Shown here one piece after another: positions 8,338 to 16,143 of a stretch of 64,000 nucleotides of DNA. Source of the DNA: an uncultured Acidocella sp. (GTDB lineage: Bacteria; Pseudomonadota; Alphaproteobacteria; Acetobacterales; Acetobacteraceae); NCBI RefSeq assembly GCF_946222605.1, contig NZ_CAMIIE010000001.1:62001-126000 (forward strand). Direction: 5' to 3'. Each line of letters starts with the position of its first letter. Within the stretch, counting starts at the first letter, position 1. The notes beneath the pieces were generated by a model. That model was not told the origin of the DNA. It saw nothing but the letters and a program-made list of their open reading frames with translations, and searched no databases. A program made the position numbers and the translations under genes.

Positions 8338-11166
8338 ATGACCGAACCGACCGATTATAAAGCCACCGTGTTCCTGCCGCGCACGGATTTCCCCATGCGC
8401 GGGGAATTGCCCAAGCGTGAGCCCGAAATGCTCAAGCGCTGGGCGGAGATGCAGCTCTGGACGAAGCTGCGCGAGGCCGCGACGGGCAAGACTCCCTTCG
8501 TGCTGCATGACGGCCCGCCTTACGCCAATGGCAATCTGCATATCGGTCACGCGCTGAACAAGATTCACAAGGACGTCATCAACCGCGCCCAATCCATGGC
8601 CGGGCGGGATGTGGATTACATTCCCGGCTGGGACTGCCATGGCCTGCCGATCGAATGGAAGGTGGAGGAGCAATACCGCGCCAAGAAGCTGGATAAGGAC
8701 CAGGTGCCGGTGCTGGAATTCCGCAAGCAATGCCGGGAATACGCCCAGCATTGGCTGGATGTGCAGTCGGCCGAGTTCCAGCGTCTGGGGGTGATGGGCG
8801 ATTGGGACGCCCGCTACGCCACCATGGATTTCGCCTCAGAGGCGGCGATTGCCGGCGAGATCGGCAAATTCCTGCTGAATGGCGCGCTCTATCGCGGCTT
8901 GCGGCCGGTGATGTGGAGCCCGGTGGAGAAAACCGCTCTGGCGGAAGCCGAGGTCGAGTATCACGATAAGAAGGATACGGCGATCTGGGTGCGGTTCCCG
9001 ATCGCGCGTAGCGTTTCTGGACCTGAAATGCCGTTTGGCGGGCAGATTGCTGCTCCCGATTCGGGTTCGATTGTGATCTGGACGACTACGCCTTGGACAA
9101 TTCCGGGTAATCAGGCGGTCGCATGTAACGCGAACATGCAATACGCGGTCATGAGGGTCGGTTCTGTGAAGCCAGGGTCTGGGGCTATCCCCGGGGAAAA
9201 ACTGGTTGTTGCATCAGAGTTGCTAGAGAAGTTTTGCTCTGACGTGGGAATTGATGAGTTTCAGATATTGTCTGAGGGTCCGGGGGCATCGCTTCAGGGG
9301 ACGCTTTGTAAGCATCCGCTTTGGCAGCACGGTTTTCCGCTTGGCGGCGGGGCGTCCCGAACGCTGCCAAGTCAAAACCCTGGCGAAGTGCCGGTGTTGC
9401 TGGGCGATTTTGTTACTGCGGATGCGGGTACGGGCATCGTGCATATGGCGCCGGGCCATGGCGAGGATGATTTCCAGCTTTGCAAGGCCAATGGCATTTC
9501 CGCGCCGGATACGGTGGCTGATGACGGTACTTATTACGCCTCCGTGCCGCTTTTCGCCGGGCTGCATGTGTACAAGGCGGCGGATCCGGTTTGCGCGGCG
9601 CTGACCCAGGCGGGCAATCTCCTGCACCGTGAAGAATTCCTGCACTCCTACCCGCATAGCTGGCGTTCCAAGGCGCCGCTGATCTATCGCGCCACCGCGC
9701 AATGGTTCATCGCCATGGATGGGGCGCAGGCGATCCGCGAAAAATCCCTCGCCGCCATCGACGAGACCAAATTCGTCCCCGAGATCGGCCGCAACCGCAT
9801 CCGCGCCATGGTGGAGAGCCGGCCGGATTGGTGCATCTCGCGCCAGCGCGCCTGGGGCGTGCCGATTGCCATTTTCGTCGATAAGCGCAGTCATGAGCCG
9901 CTGCGCGACGCGGCGGTGGTGCAGCGTGTGGTGGAGATTTTCACCGCTGAAGGTGCGGATGCCTGGTATGCCCGCCCGGCCTCCGACTTCCTCGGGCCGG
10001 ACTATGATCCCGAAAATTACGAGCAGATTTTCGACGTGGTCGATGTCTGGTTCGAATCCGGCTCCACCCATGCCTTCGTGCTGGAAGCGCGGGGGATGAA
10101 ATGGCCGGCGGATGTGTATCTGGAAGGCTCGGACCAGCATCGCGGCTGGTTCCAGTCCTCGCTCTTGGAGGCTGTGGGCACGCGCGGCACCGCCCCGTTC
10201 AAGGCGATTGTGACGGACGGATTCGTGCTCGATGAGCAGGGGCGGAAAATGTCGAAATCGCTCGGCAATGTCACCGCCCCGCAGGAGGTGAATGACAAAT
10301 ACGGCGCGGATATTCTGCGGCTTTGGGTGCTGAATTCCGATATTTCCGAGGATCTGCGCATCGGGCCGGAGATTCTGAAGCAGCAGGCGGAGCTGTATCG
10401 GCGGCTGCGCAATTCTTTGCGTTGGATTCTGGGCTCGCTGGACGGGTTCTCCGAGGCTGAGCGCGTGCCGGTGGCGGATTTCCCGGATCTGGAGAAATTC
10501 CTGCTGCACCGGCTCTCAGAGCTGTACGCCAAGCTGCAGGCGGCGGTGGAGGGGCATGACTGGACCGGGGTCTATCCCGCCATCCATCATTTCTGCGCCA
10601 CCGATCTTTCCGCCTTCTATTTCGATATCCGCAAGGACAGCCTGTATTGCGACGCGCCCTCCGCGGCGACGCGTAAGGCCTGCCGCTCCTTCCTGGATAT
10701 TCTGTTCCGCTGCCTGACCACCTGGCTGGCCCCGGCCCTGCCCTTCACCGCCGAGGAGGCCTGGATGGCCCGCTTTGGGGCGGAGAGCTCGGTGCATCTG
10801 GAGGCCTTCGAGGCGGCTCCCGAGGCCTGGCGCAACGAGGCGCTGGCCGAGGGCTTCGCGCAGATCCGCGCGGTGCGCGGTGAGGTGACCGGGGCGATCG
10901 AGAAGATGCGCGCGGCCAAGGAGGTCGGCTCCTCGCTGCAGACGGTGGCGTTGTTGCCGCAGCCGGCGAGCGAGCTGGGCAGCGAGGCGTTCTGGGCGGA
11001 AATCTGCATCACCTCCGGGGCGATGTTCGGTGATGTCGCCGGGGCCGCCGTGGCGCCGGGGCAGAAATGCGAGCGTTGCTGGAAAGTGCTGCCGGAAGTG
11101 GGCAGCAATCCCGCCCATCCCACGCTCTGCCGGCGCTGCTGCGAGGCGGTCGAGGAGCTGCGCTGA
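8338..11166 (+). CDS. ileS: Isoleucyl-tRNA synthetase
   Basis: Charges tRNA-Ile, with CP1 editing of mischarged valine. 942 aa. The class I signatures are HIGH (68-71) and KMSKS (637-641); the editing domain has IWTTTPWTIPGNQAV, and the C-terminus has two CxxC pairs (CERC and CRRC) for zinc. Directly upstream of lspA, with overlapping TGATG. Codon use changes sharply in about 9000-9410 (residues ~222-357, the CP1 editing domain): rare-looking codons AGG, ATA, CTA, GCA, TCA, ACA and TGT appear there but hardly elsewhere in the gene. The reading frame is intact through the patch. Confidence 0.97.
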   Translation: MTEPTDYKATVFLPRTDFPMRGELPKREPEMLKRWAEMQLWTKLREAATGKTPFVLHDGPPYANGNLHIGHALNKIHKDVINRAQSMAGRDVDYIPGWDCHGLPIEWKVEEQYRAKKLDKDQVPVLEFRKQCREYAQHWLDVQSAEFQRLGVMGDWDARYATMDFASEAAIAGEIGKFLLNGALYRGLRPVMWSPVEKTALAEAEVEYHDKKDTAIWVRFPIARSVSGPEMPFGGQIAAPDSGSIVIWTTTPWTIPGNQAVACNANMQYAVMRVGSVKPGSGAIPGEKLVVASELLEKFCSDVGIDEFQILSEGPGASLQGTLCKHPLWQHGFPLGGGASRTLPSQNPGEVPVLLGDFVTADAGTGIVHMAPGHGEDDFQLCKANGISAPDTVADDGTYYASVPLFAGLHVYKAADPVCAALTQAGNLLHREEFLHSYPHSWRSKAPLIYRATAQWFIAMDGAQAIREKSLAAIDETKFVPEIGRNRIRAMVESRPDWCISRQRAWGVPIAIFVDKRSHEPLRDAAVVQRVVEIFTAEGADAWYARPASDFLGPDYDPENYEQIFDVVDVWFESGSTHAFVLEARGMKWPADVYLEGSDQHRGWFQSSLLEAVGTRGTAPFKAIVTDGFVLDEQGRKMSKSLGNVTAPQEVNDKYGADILRLWVLNSDISEDLRIGPEILKQQAELYRRLRNSLRWILGSLDGFSEAERVPVADFPDLEKFLLHRLSELYAKLQAAVEGHDWTGVYPAIHHFCATDLSAFYFDIRKDSLYCDAPSAATRKACRSFLDILFRCLTTWLAPALPFTAEEAWMARFGAESSVHLEAFEAAPEAWRNEALAEGFAQIRAVRGEVTGAIEKMRAAKEVGSSLQTVALLPQPASELGSEAFWAEICITSGAMFGDVAGAAVAPGQKCERCWKVLPEVGSNPAHPTLCRRCCEAVEELR

Positions 11167-11654
11167 TGCGCTTCCTCAGTGGGCTGATCGTCGCGATCCT
11201 GGTTTTTGCCGCCGATCAGGCGAGCAAATATGCGGTGCTGCATATTTGGCATTTGCAGAACGGCCAGGTGCTCTCGCCGCTGCCGGTGCTGGATCTGGTG
11301 CTGGTCTGGAATCACGGCATCACCTTCGGGCTGTTCGCCGGGTTTGGCGCGAAGATTCTGCTGGCGGTGCTGGCCAGCGCGGTCGTTCTCGCGCTGCTGA
11401 TCTGGATGGCGCGCACGACGGATTGGGTGGTGACCATCGCGGTCGGCGCCATCGCCGGCGGGGCGGTGGGCAATGTGCTGGACCGGCTGCGCTACGGCGC
11501 GGTGGTGGATTTCATTCATGTGCATATCGGCGCGCTGGCCTATCCTTGGGTGTTCAATGTCGGGGATTCGGCCATCGTCTGCGGGGTCATCGCGCTGATG
11601 ATCGAGCAATTGCGCCGCAAGCCGCCTGTTGCGGCGGATCAGCGGGAAGGATAG
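11166..11654 (+). CDS. lspA: Lipoprotein signal peptidase
   Basis: Inner-membrane aspartyl protease that cleaves prolipoprotein signal peptides after lipidation. 162 aa from the ATG that overlaps the ileS stop (TGATG). It has about four hydrophobic segments, the family motif FAADQASKYAV near the N-terminus, GGAVGNVLDRLRYGAVVDFI, and VFNVGDSAIVCGV, which carry the two catalytic aspartates. Ten bases downstream starts a lipoprotein that would be one of its substrates. Confidence 0.95.
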   Translation: MRFLSGLIVAILVFAADQASKYAVLHIWHLQNGQVLSPLPVLDLVLVWNHGITFGLFAGFGAKILLAVLASAVVLALLIWMARTTDWVVTIAVGAIAGGAVGNVLDRLRYGAVVDFIHVHIGALAYPWVFNVGDSAIVCGVIALMIEQLRRKPPVAADQREG

Positions 11655-11664
11655 GAAGACAGCC

Positions 11665-12225
11665 ATGATCACACGCAGCGCCCTTGCCGTTCCGTCGACC
11701 ATCCTGCTCGCTCTGGCGCTGGCCGGGTGCAGCGACAACATGAAGAAGAGCTTCGGGCTGGAAGCCAATCCGCCCGACGCCTATCAGGTCGGCACGCTGC
11801 CGCCGCTCTCGCTGCCGCCGGAGCTGGGCCAGCTGCAAACCCCGAATCCGGGCCAGCCGCCGACGCAGCAGGTGAATGCCGCCGAGCAGGGGGCGAATAT
11901 CATCTCCGCCTCCAACGCGCTGCCCTCCGGGCCCCAGCAGATCTCGCCCGCCGGTGAGGCCTTCCTGAACCAGGCCGGGCCGACTCCGCAAGGCAATATC
12001 CGCGCCGAGGTGAACCAGAACGCCGCCGTCGCCAGCAAGTCCGGCAATTTTGTCGATAAGCTGATGGGCAGCAACCCGAACGCGCCGGCCGTGGTGAATG
12101 CGGATGCCGAGCAGCGCCGCCTGCAGGAAAACGCCGCCCTGGGCGAGCCGGCCACCAAAGGCAGCACCCCGCAGGAAAGCACCGCGCAGCCGGGGATCTT
12201 CCAGCGCTTCCTGAACATGTTCTGA
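11665..12225 (+). CDS. DUF3035 lipoprotein, BamF-like
   Basis: An outer-membrane-type lipoprotein of 186 aa with signal and lipobox LAGC (Cys22), then NMKKSFGLEANPPDAYQVGT and LPPLSLPPEL, the features of the DUF3035 family. In alphaproteobacteria this family has been linked to BamF of the beta-barrel assembly machine; I recall that link and cannot test it. The rest is low-complexity, rich in Gln, Asn, Pro and Ala, and ends with IFQRFLNMF. Start is ATG 11665 with AGGAAG upstream. It follows lspA by 10 bp, the usual neighbour. Confidence 0.8.
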   Translation: MITRSALAVPSTILLALALAGCSDNMKKSFGLEANPPDAYQVGTLPPLSLPPELGQLQTPNPGQPPTQQVNAAEQGANIISASNALPSGPQQISPAGEAFLNQAGPTPQGNIRAEVNQNAAVASKSGNFVDKLMGSNPNAPAVVNADAEQRRLQENAALGEPATKGSTPQESTAQPGIFQRFLNMF

Positions 12226-12231
12226 TCAATC

Positions 12232-12254
12232 CGTGGGACGCGAAGCTTCCCACG
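12232..12254 (+). terminator. Hairpin after the DUF3035 gene
   Basis: CGTGGGA (12232-12238) and TCCCACG (12248-12254) form a perfect 7-bp stem just after the stop codon at 12225. There is no T tract, so it may be an mRNA 3'-end stabiliser or a weak terminator. Confidence 0.4.
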
Positions 12255-12271
12255 TGTGAGGCTTTGCTCTA

Positions 12272-12292
12272 GAGACGAGATCATCTCGTCTC
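12272..12292 (+). promoter_or_regulatory. Perfect 10+1+10 palindrome before copC
   Basis: GAGACGAGAT (12272-12281), a central C, and ATCTCGTCTC (12283-12292) form a perfect dyad. It abuts the copC ribosome binding site (GGAGGAAA from 12293), with ATG at 12304. It could be a repressor operator for copCD or an RNA hairpin in the leader; the position next to the ribosome binding site fits either. No known metal-regulator consensus was matched. Confidence 0.5.
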
Positions 12293-12303
12293 GGAGGAAA
12301 TCC

Positions 12304-12666
12304 ATGCGCCTGTCCTTGTTCGCCGTCGCCACCGGCCTGATGCTGGCCGCCGCCCCGGCGGCTTTTGCCCACGCCCATCTGAAAGCCTCCGACCCCGCCG
12401 CCGGGGCCAAGGTGGCGCCCAGTACCTCCGCCTTGAAGCTGACCTTCACCGAAGCCGTGCAGCCGAAATTCTGCACCGTGACCGTGGTGGACAGCATGGG
12501 CATGCATGCCGAGCAGGGCGCGCCGCTGGCCGTGCCGGGCCACCCGAACGAGCTGACCGTGAAGCTGCATTTGCAGATGGCGGGGACATATACCGTCGAT
12601 TGGCATGCGCTCTCGGTCGATACCCATAAAACCCACGGCAAATTCAACTTCACCGTCACCAATTGA
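12304..12666 (+). CDS. copC: CopC-type periplasmic copper-binding protein
   Basis: A periplasmic copper carrier. 120 aa. The signal peptide ends ...APAAFA (about residue 22), exposing a mature N-terminal HAHL, whose first histidine is the copper ligand in CopC/PcoC and LPMO-like sites. The domain shows SDPAAGAKVAP, LKLTFTEAV, GTYTVDWHALSVDTH and HGKFNFTV, which supplies the His/Asp pair. The methionine-rich Cu(I) loop of PcoC is not evident, only MGMH. The ATG at 12304 has GGAGG upstream. Its TGA overlaps the copD ATG. Confidence 0.9.
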   Translation: MRLSLFAVATGLMLAAAPAAFAHAHLKASDPAAGAKVAPSTSALKLTFTEAVQPKFCTVTVVDSMGMHAEQGAPLAVPGHPNELTVKLHLQMAGTYTVDWHALSVDTHKTHGKFNFTVTN

Positions 12667-13523
12667 TGGGTGACAGCGCCTGGCTGATCCTGCGCGGGCT
12701 CTGCCGGGGGCTGCATCTGGCCGGGTATTTCGCTGGCTTCGGCACGGCTTTCTTCGCCGCCCTGTTCGGCCCGCTGCCGGGGTTCAAACGCCTCGCCTGG
12801 GCCGGATTCGCCCTGGCGCTGGCCGGCGGGGCGGGCTGGTTCTGGCTGCAAACCGCCTATTTCGCCAGCGCCAATAGCCCCGCCGGCGTCGTCGCGGCGC
12901 TGCCGCTGGTGGCGGGCTATACGCGCTTTGGCTGGCTCATCCTGGCTCGGATGGGCGCGCTGCTGCTGGCGATGCTCGGCGCCCAGGCGGGGCGCTGGCG
13001 TGCCGCCGCCCTGCTGGCCGGGCTGGGCGTGCTGGCGCAATCCTGGCTCGGCCATGGCGCGGCCATGGGCGGTGCCGAAGGCCATCTCCTGCTCGCCTGT
13101 TCGCTGCTGCATGTCGGCGCCGCCGCCTGCTGGCTCGGCACCTTGCCTTCATTGGCGCTGGCGGTTGCCCGTTCAGATCACCCGCAAGCCCTGGCACAAG
13201 CCTATTCCCGCCTTGGCCTCATTTGCGTCACCCTCATCCTGGTCAGCGCGATCCTGCAATATTGGCTGCTGATCGGGCATCTGAGCGCCGTCCTCACCAC
13301 CGGCTACGGCGCCGCCGCCCTGCTCAAAACCGCCCTCTTCGCCGTGTTGCTGACCCTCGCGGCCCGCAACCGCCTCCGCCTCACCCCAGCCCTGCCCGCC
13401 AGCCGCGCCTCCCTTCGCCGCGCCATCGCCTGGGAAATCGCCCTCGGCCTCATCCTCCTCGCCACCGCCGGCGTGCTGATGCAACTGCCGCCGCCAGCGA
13501 TGGCGGGTATGGAGATGGGGTAG
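12666..13523 (+). CDS. copD: CopD-type copper resistance / uptake membrane protein
   Basis: An inner-membrane protein partnering CopC in copper import or homeostasis. 285 aa with about eight hydrophobic helices, including LHLAGYFAGFGTAFFAALF, LAMLGAQAGRW, HLLLACSLLHVGAAACWLGT and a GYGAALLKTALFAVLL-like segment (GYGAAALLKTALFAVLL), which resembles the CopD domain pattern with conserved histidines in membrane helices. The ATG overlaps the copC stop (TGATG), so the two are coupled. Followed by a run of hairpins rather than a clear U-tract terminator. Confidence 0.87.
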   Translation: MGDSAWLILRGLCRGLHLAGYFAGFGTAFFAALFGPLPGFKRLAWAGFALALAGGAGWFWLQTAYFASANSPAGVVAALPLVAGYTRFGWLILARMGALLLAMLGAQAGRWRAAALLAGLGVLAQSWLGHGAAMGGAEGHLLLACSLLHVGAAACWLGTLPSLALAVARSDHPQALAQAYSRLGLICVTLILVSAILQYWLLIGHLSAVLTTGYGAAALLKTALFAVLLTLAARNRLRLTPALPASRASLRRAIAWEIALGLILLATAGVLMQLPPPAMAGMEMG

Positions 13524-13531
13524 GGGGCAGG

Positions 13532-13735
13532 CTAGGGGGACGCTGTCCCCCTAGAACCCCCAGCAAAGGGCCGAGAGGCCCTTTGATCCCATCTATTCGG
13601 GTCTGGAAAAGGGAGGGCCGGCAGGGTGCTGTGACCGGCTCTGGCGGTGGGATGGCCCTCCCTTTTCCAGACCCGGGTGGGTTCCAAGGGCCTTCCGGCC
13701 CTTGGCGGGGGCCCAGGGGGCGGCGCCCCCTGGGC
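13532..13735. repeat. Cluster of five nested inverted repeats
   Basis: The 229-bp gap between copD and murA is almost wholly palindromic: (1) CTAGGGGGAC/GTCCCCCTAG, 13532-13541 with 13545-13554; (2) CAAAGGGCC/GGCCCTTTG, 13564-13585; (3) a perfect 22-bp arm pair, 13598-13619 with 13654-13675, loop 34 bp; (4) CCAAGGGCC/GGCCCTTGG, 13684-13705; (5) GCCCAGGGGGC/GCCCCCTGGGC, 13711-13735. It lacks T tracts. It probably separates the convergent copD and murA transcripts and looks like a composite REP-like element. Confidence 0.8.
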
Positions 13736-13752
13736 TGCCCCGTTCCCTGTCT

Positions 13753-15003
13753 TCAGACCAGCCGTTCGATCCGTGCGCCGCAGGCGGCGAGTTTGGCTTC
13801 GACGGCTTCGTAGCCGCGGTCGAGATGGTAGACGCGGGAGATGGTGGTTTCCCCCTGCGCGGCCAGGGCGGCGAGGACGAGGGAGAAGGAGGCGCGCAGG
13901 TCGGTGGCCATCACCGGGGCGCCGGTGAGGTGCTTGACGCCACGGACGATGGCGGAGGAGCCTTGGATGTTGATTTTGGCGCCCATGCGGCTGAGTTCCT
14001 GCACGTGCATGAAGCGGTTTTCGAAGATGTTTTCGGTGATCAGCGAGGCGCCGTCGGCCACGGTCATCAGCGCCATGAACTGGGCCTGCATGTCGGTGGG
14101 GAAGCCGGGGAAGGGCTCGGTGGTGACATCGACCCCGTGCAGCCCGTTGGCGCGGGTGACGCGGAAGCCGTTTTCGGCTTCGGTGATGATGACACCGGCT
14201 TCGTTCAGCGCGGTGAGCACGGCGCCGAGGTCCGAGGCGCGGGCGTTTTCCAGGAACACATCGCCGCCGGTGATCGCCGCTGCACAGGCATAGGTGCCGG
14301 TCTCGATGCGGTCGGGCAGGATGTCATGGTGGGCGCCGTGCAGGCTGGTGACGCCGTGGATGGTGAGGGTGTCGGTCTCCAGCCCCTCGATTTTGGCGCC
14401 CATGCCGATCAGGCATTTGGCGAGATCGGTGATTTCCGGCTCGCGGGCGGCGTTTTTCAGCACCGTGGTGCCGTCGGCCAGGGAGGCGGCCATCAGCAGG
14501 TTTTCGGTGGCGCCGACGGAGACGAAGGGGAAGACGATTTCGGCGCCTTTCAGCCCTTTGGGGGCGCGGGCTTCGACGTAGCCGCCATCGAGCTCGATGG
14601 AAGCGCCCATCGCCTCCAGCCCTTTCAGGTGGAGATCGACCGGGCGGGTGCCGATGCCGCAGCCGCCGGGCAGCGAGACGCGGGCCTGGCCGAGCCGCGC
14701 CAGCAGCGGGCCCAGCACCAGGAAGGAGGCGCGCATCTTGCGCACGATCTCGTAGGGCGCCTCGGTATTGGTGATCTTGCCGCCGAGGGTGACGTCGCGC
14801 CCGGCATGCGTCACCTCGATGCCGTGCTGGGCCAGGAGCTCGGACATCGTGGCGATGTCGGCCAGTTTGGCGACATTGGAGAGCACGAGGCGCTCATCGG
14901 TGAGCAGGCCGCAGGTCATCAGCGGCAGGGCGGCGTTTTTGGCGCCGGAAATGGCGATGGTGCCGGAAAGCGGCACGCCGCCGGTAATGCGAATCGAATC
15001 CAT
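13753..15003 (-). CDS. murA: UDP-N-acetylglucosamine 1-carboxyvinyltransferase
   Basis: First committed step of peptidoglycan synthesis: transfers enolpyruvate from PEP to UDP-GlcNAc. 416 aa. The expected Lys22 (SGAKNAALPLM) and catalytic Cys115 (LPGGCGIGTRPVDLH) sit at the same positions as in E. coli, so it is of the fosfomycin-sensitive Cys type. Other conserved parts are FPTDMQAQFMAL and ENRFMHVQEL. It lies 9 bp downstream of dcd on the minus strand. Confidence 0.97.
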   Translation of the reverse strand: MDSIRITGGVPLSGTIAISGAKNAALPLMTCGLLTDERLVLSNVAKLADIATMSELLAQHGIEVTHAGRDVTLGGKITNTEAPYEIVRKMRASFLVLGPLLARLGQARVSLPGGCGIGTRPVDLHLKGLEAMGASIELDGGYVEARAPKGLKGAEIVFPFVSVGATENLLMAASLADGTTVLKNAAREPEITDLAKCLIGMGAKIEGLETDTLTIHGVTSLHGAHHDILPDRIETGTYACAAAITGGDVFLENARASDLGAVLTALNEAGVIITEAENGFRVTRANGLHGVDVTTEPFPGFPTDMQAQFMALMTVADGASLITENIFENRFMHVQELSRMGAKINIQGSSAIVRGVKHLTGAPVMATDLRASFSLVLAALAAQGETTISRVYHLDRGYEAVEAKLAACGARIERLV

Positions 15004-15012
15004 GGTCTGAGC

Positions 15013-15567
15013 TTACATCCTCGGCAGCGACACGCCGCGCTGGCCCATATATTTGCCCGCCTTGTCGGCGTAGGAGATTTCACAGGGGCTGTCGCCCTTG
15101 AGGAACAGGAACTGGCAGATACCCTCGCCGGCGTAGATTTTCGCGGGCAGCGGGGTGGTGTTGGAGATTTCGATGGTCACCTGGCCTTCCCATTCCGGCT
15201 CCAGCGGGGTGACGTTCACGATGATGCCGCAGCGCGCATAGGTGGATTTGCCGAGGCAAATGACGAGCACATCGCGCGGGATGCGGAAATATTCCACCGT
15301 GTTGGTCAGCGCGAAGCTGTTGGGCGGGATGATGCAGACCGGGCCGGTGCGGTCCACGAAGCTGGCCGGGCTGAAGGCTTTCGGGTCGACGATGGCCGAA
15401 TCGACATTGGTGAAAACCTTGAAATTCTCCGAGCAGCGGGCGTCATAGCCGTAGGAGGAGAGGCCGTAGGAGACGACGCCGTCGCGCTTCTGGCTTTCCA
15501 CGAAAGGCTCGATCATGCCCTTCTCCATCGCCTGTTGGCGGATCCAATGGTCGGGCATCACGGGCAT
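15013..15567 (-). CDS. dcd: dCTP deaminase
   Basis: Converts dCTP to dUTP and ammonia for dTMP synthesis. 184 aa, a typical length. Motifs include YGLSSYGYDARCSENF, FVDRTGPVCIIPPNSFALTN (written in part), a VICLGKSTYARCGI segment with the active-site Ser/Arg, and TPLEPEWEGQVTIEISN. The start ATG at 15567 overlaps the end of a small upstream gene (its TGA lies 7 codons' distance inside, 15558-15560), so they are probably co-translated. murA follows. Confidence 0.95.
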   Translation of the reverse strand: MPVMPDHWIRQQAMEKGMIEPFVESQKRDGVVSYGLSSYGYDARCSENFKVFTNVDSAIVDPKAFSPASFVDRTGPVCIIPPNSFALTNTVEYFRIPRDVLVICLGKSTYARCGIIVNVTPLEPEWEGQVTIEISNTTPLPAKIYAGEGICQFLFLKGDSPCEISYADKAGKYMGQRGVSLPRM

Positions 15568-15722
15568 GTGGGTTCGTCCTTCTTGTCGTCGGCGGGTTTG
15601 GCGCGGGCCTGGGCCTTGCGGCGGGCGAGATTGGCGCGCAACGCGGCCGCCTTGGCCTCCGCGCGGGCGCGGTGGGCGGCTTGGGTTTTCTCGGTCCGGG
15701 CGGGAGGGGTGGGCGCCTTCAT
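15558..15722 (-). CDS. Small basic conserved-type protein, 54 aa
   Basis: The frame runs from ATG 15722 to TGA 15558-15560 and overlaps the start of dcd by 10 bp. It starts MKAPTPPARTEKTQ and has a basic helical stretch AALRANLARRKAQARA. The motif ALRxNLxRRKxQAR recurs in short alphaproteobacterial hypothetical proteins near murA/dcd as I recall, which supports a real gene. No known function; the charge suggests nucleic-acid or ribosome contact, but that is speculation. Coupling with dcd and murA suggests one transcript. Confidence 0.6.
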   Translation of the reverse strand: MKAPTPPARTEKTQAAHRARAEAKAAALRANLARRKAQARAKPADDKKDEPTCP

Positions 15723-15825
15723 GGCACGTAGAAGCCGTTTCGTCCCGTTTTCGTCAAGGGCGTGGCGAAGGGTCTTGCGAAAATGTAGGAATATTGGCGC
15801 GCTGCGATTGGTCTCGGGGATTGTC

Positions 15826-15900
15826 TGGAGCGGGCGAAGGGATTCGAACCCTCGACCCCAACCTTGGCAAGGTTGTGCTCTACCCCTGAGCTACGCCCGC
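15826..15900 (-). tRNA. tRNA-Gly (GCC)
   Basis: The minus strand reads GCGGGCGTAGCTCAG..., has anticodon loop CTTGCCAA with anticodon GCC, a GGTTCGAATCC T-arm, a matching CGCCCGC acceptor and an encoded TCCA end. 75 nt with CCA. Identical to the next copy. Confidence 0.95.
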
Positions 15901-15922
15901 GCACTACAGACACCGTTTTAAT

Positions 15923-15997
15923 TGGAGCGGGCGAAGGGATTCGAACCCTCGACCCCAACCTTGGCAAGGTTGTGCTCTACCCCTGAGCTACGCCCGC
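15923..15997 (-). tRNA. tRNA-Gly (GCC), second copy
   Basis: Same sequence as the copy at 15826-15900, including the encoded CCA, and 22 bp upstream of it on the minus strand. A tandem duplication, probably one transcript. Confidence 0.95.
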
Positions 15998-16143
15998 TCG
16001 CGGCGTGGGAGGCTCTTTATAGGCAGGCGCGGGGGATTGCAAGCGGGCGAAAACCGGTTTTGCCGGGGGCCGCGCTTTGGGGTGGGAGGCCGCCAGCGCA
16101 TCCTATATATAAGAGCCAGGAAACATTGAGACGGAAGCAGATC

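Noticed and set aside
13702..15921. 739-codon open frame antisense to murA and dcd
   Set aside because: It is the reverse-strand shadow of two genes with clear families, and it runs across tRNA-Gly sequence; GC-rich coding DNA commonly gives long antisense frames.
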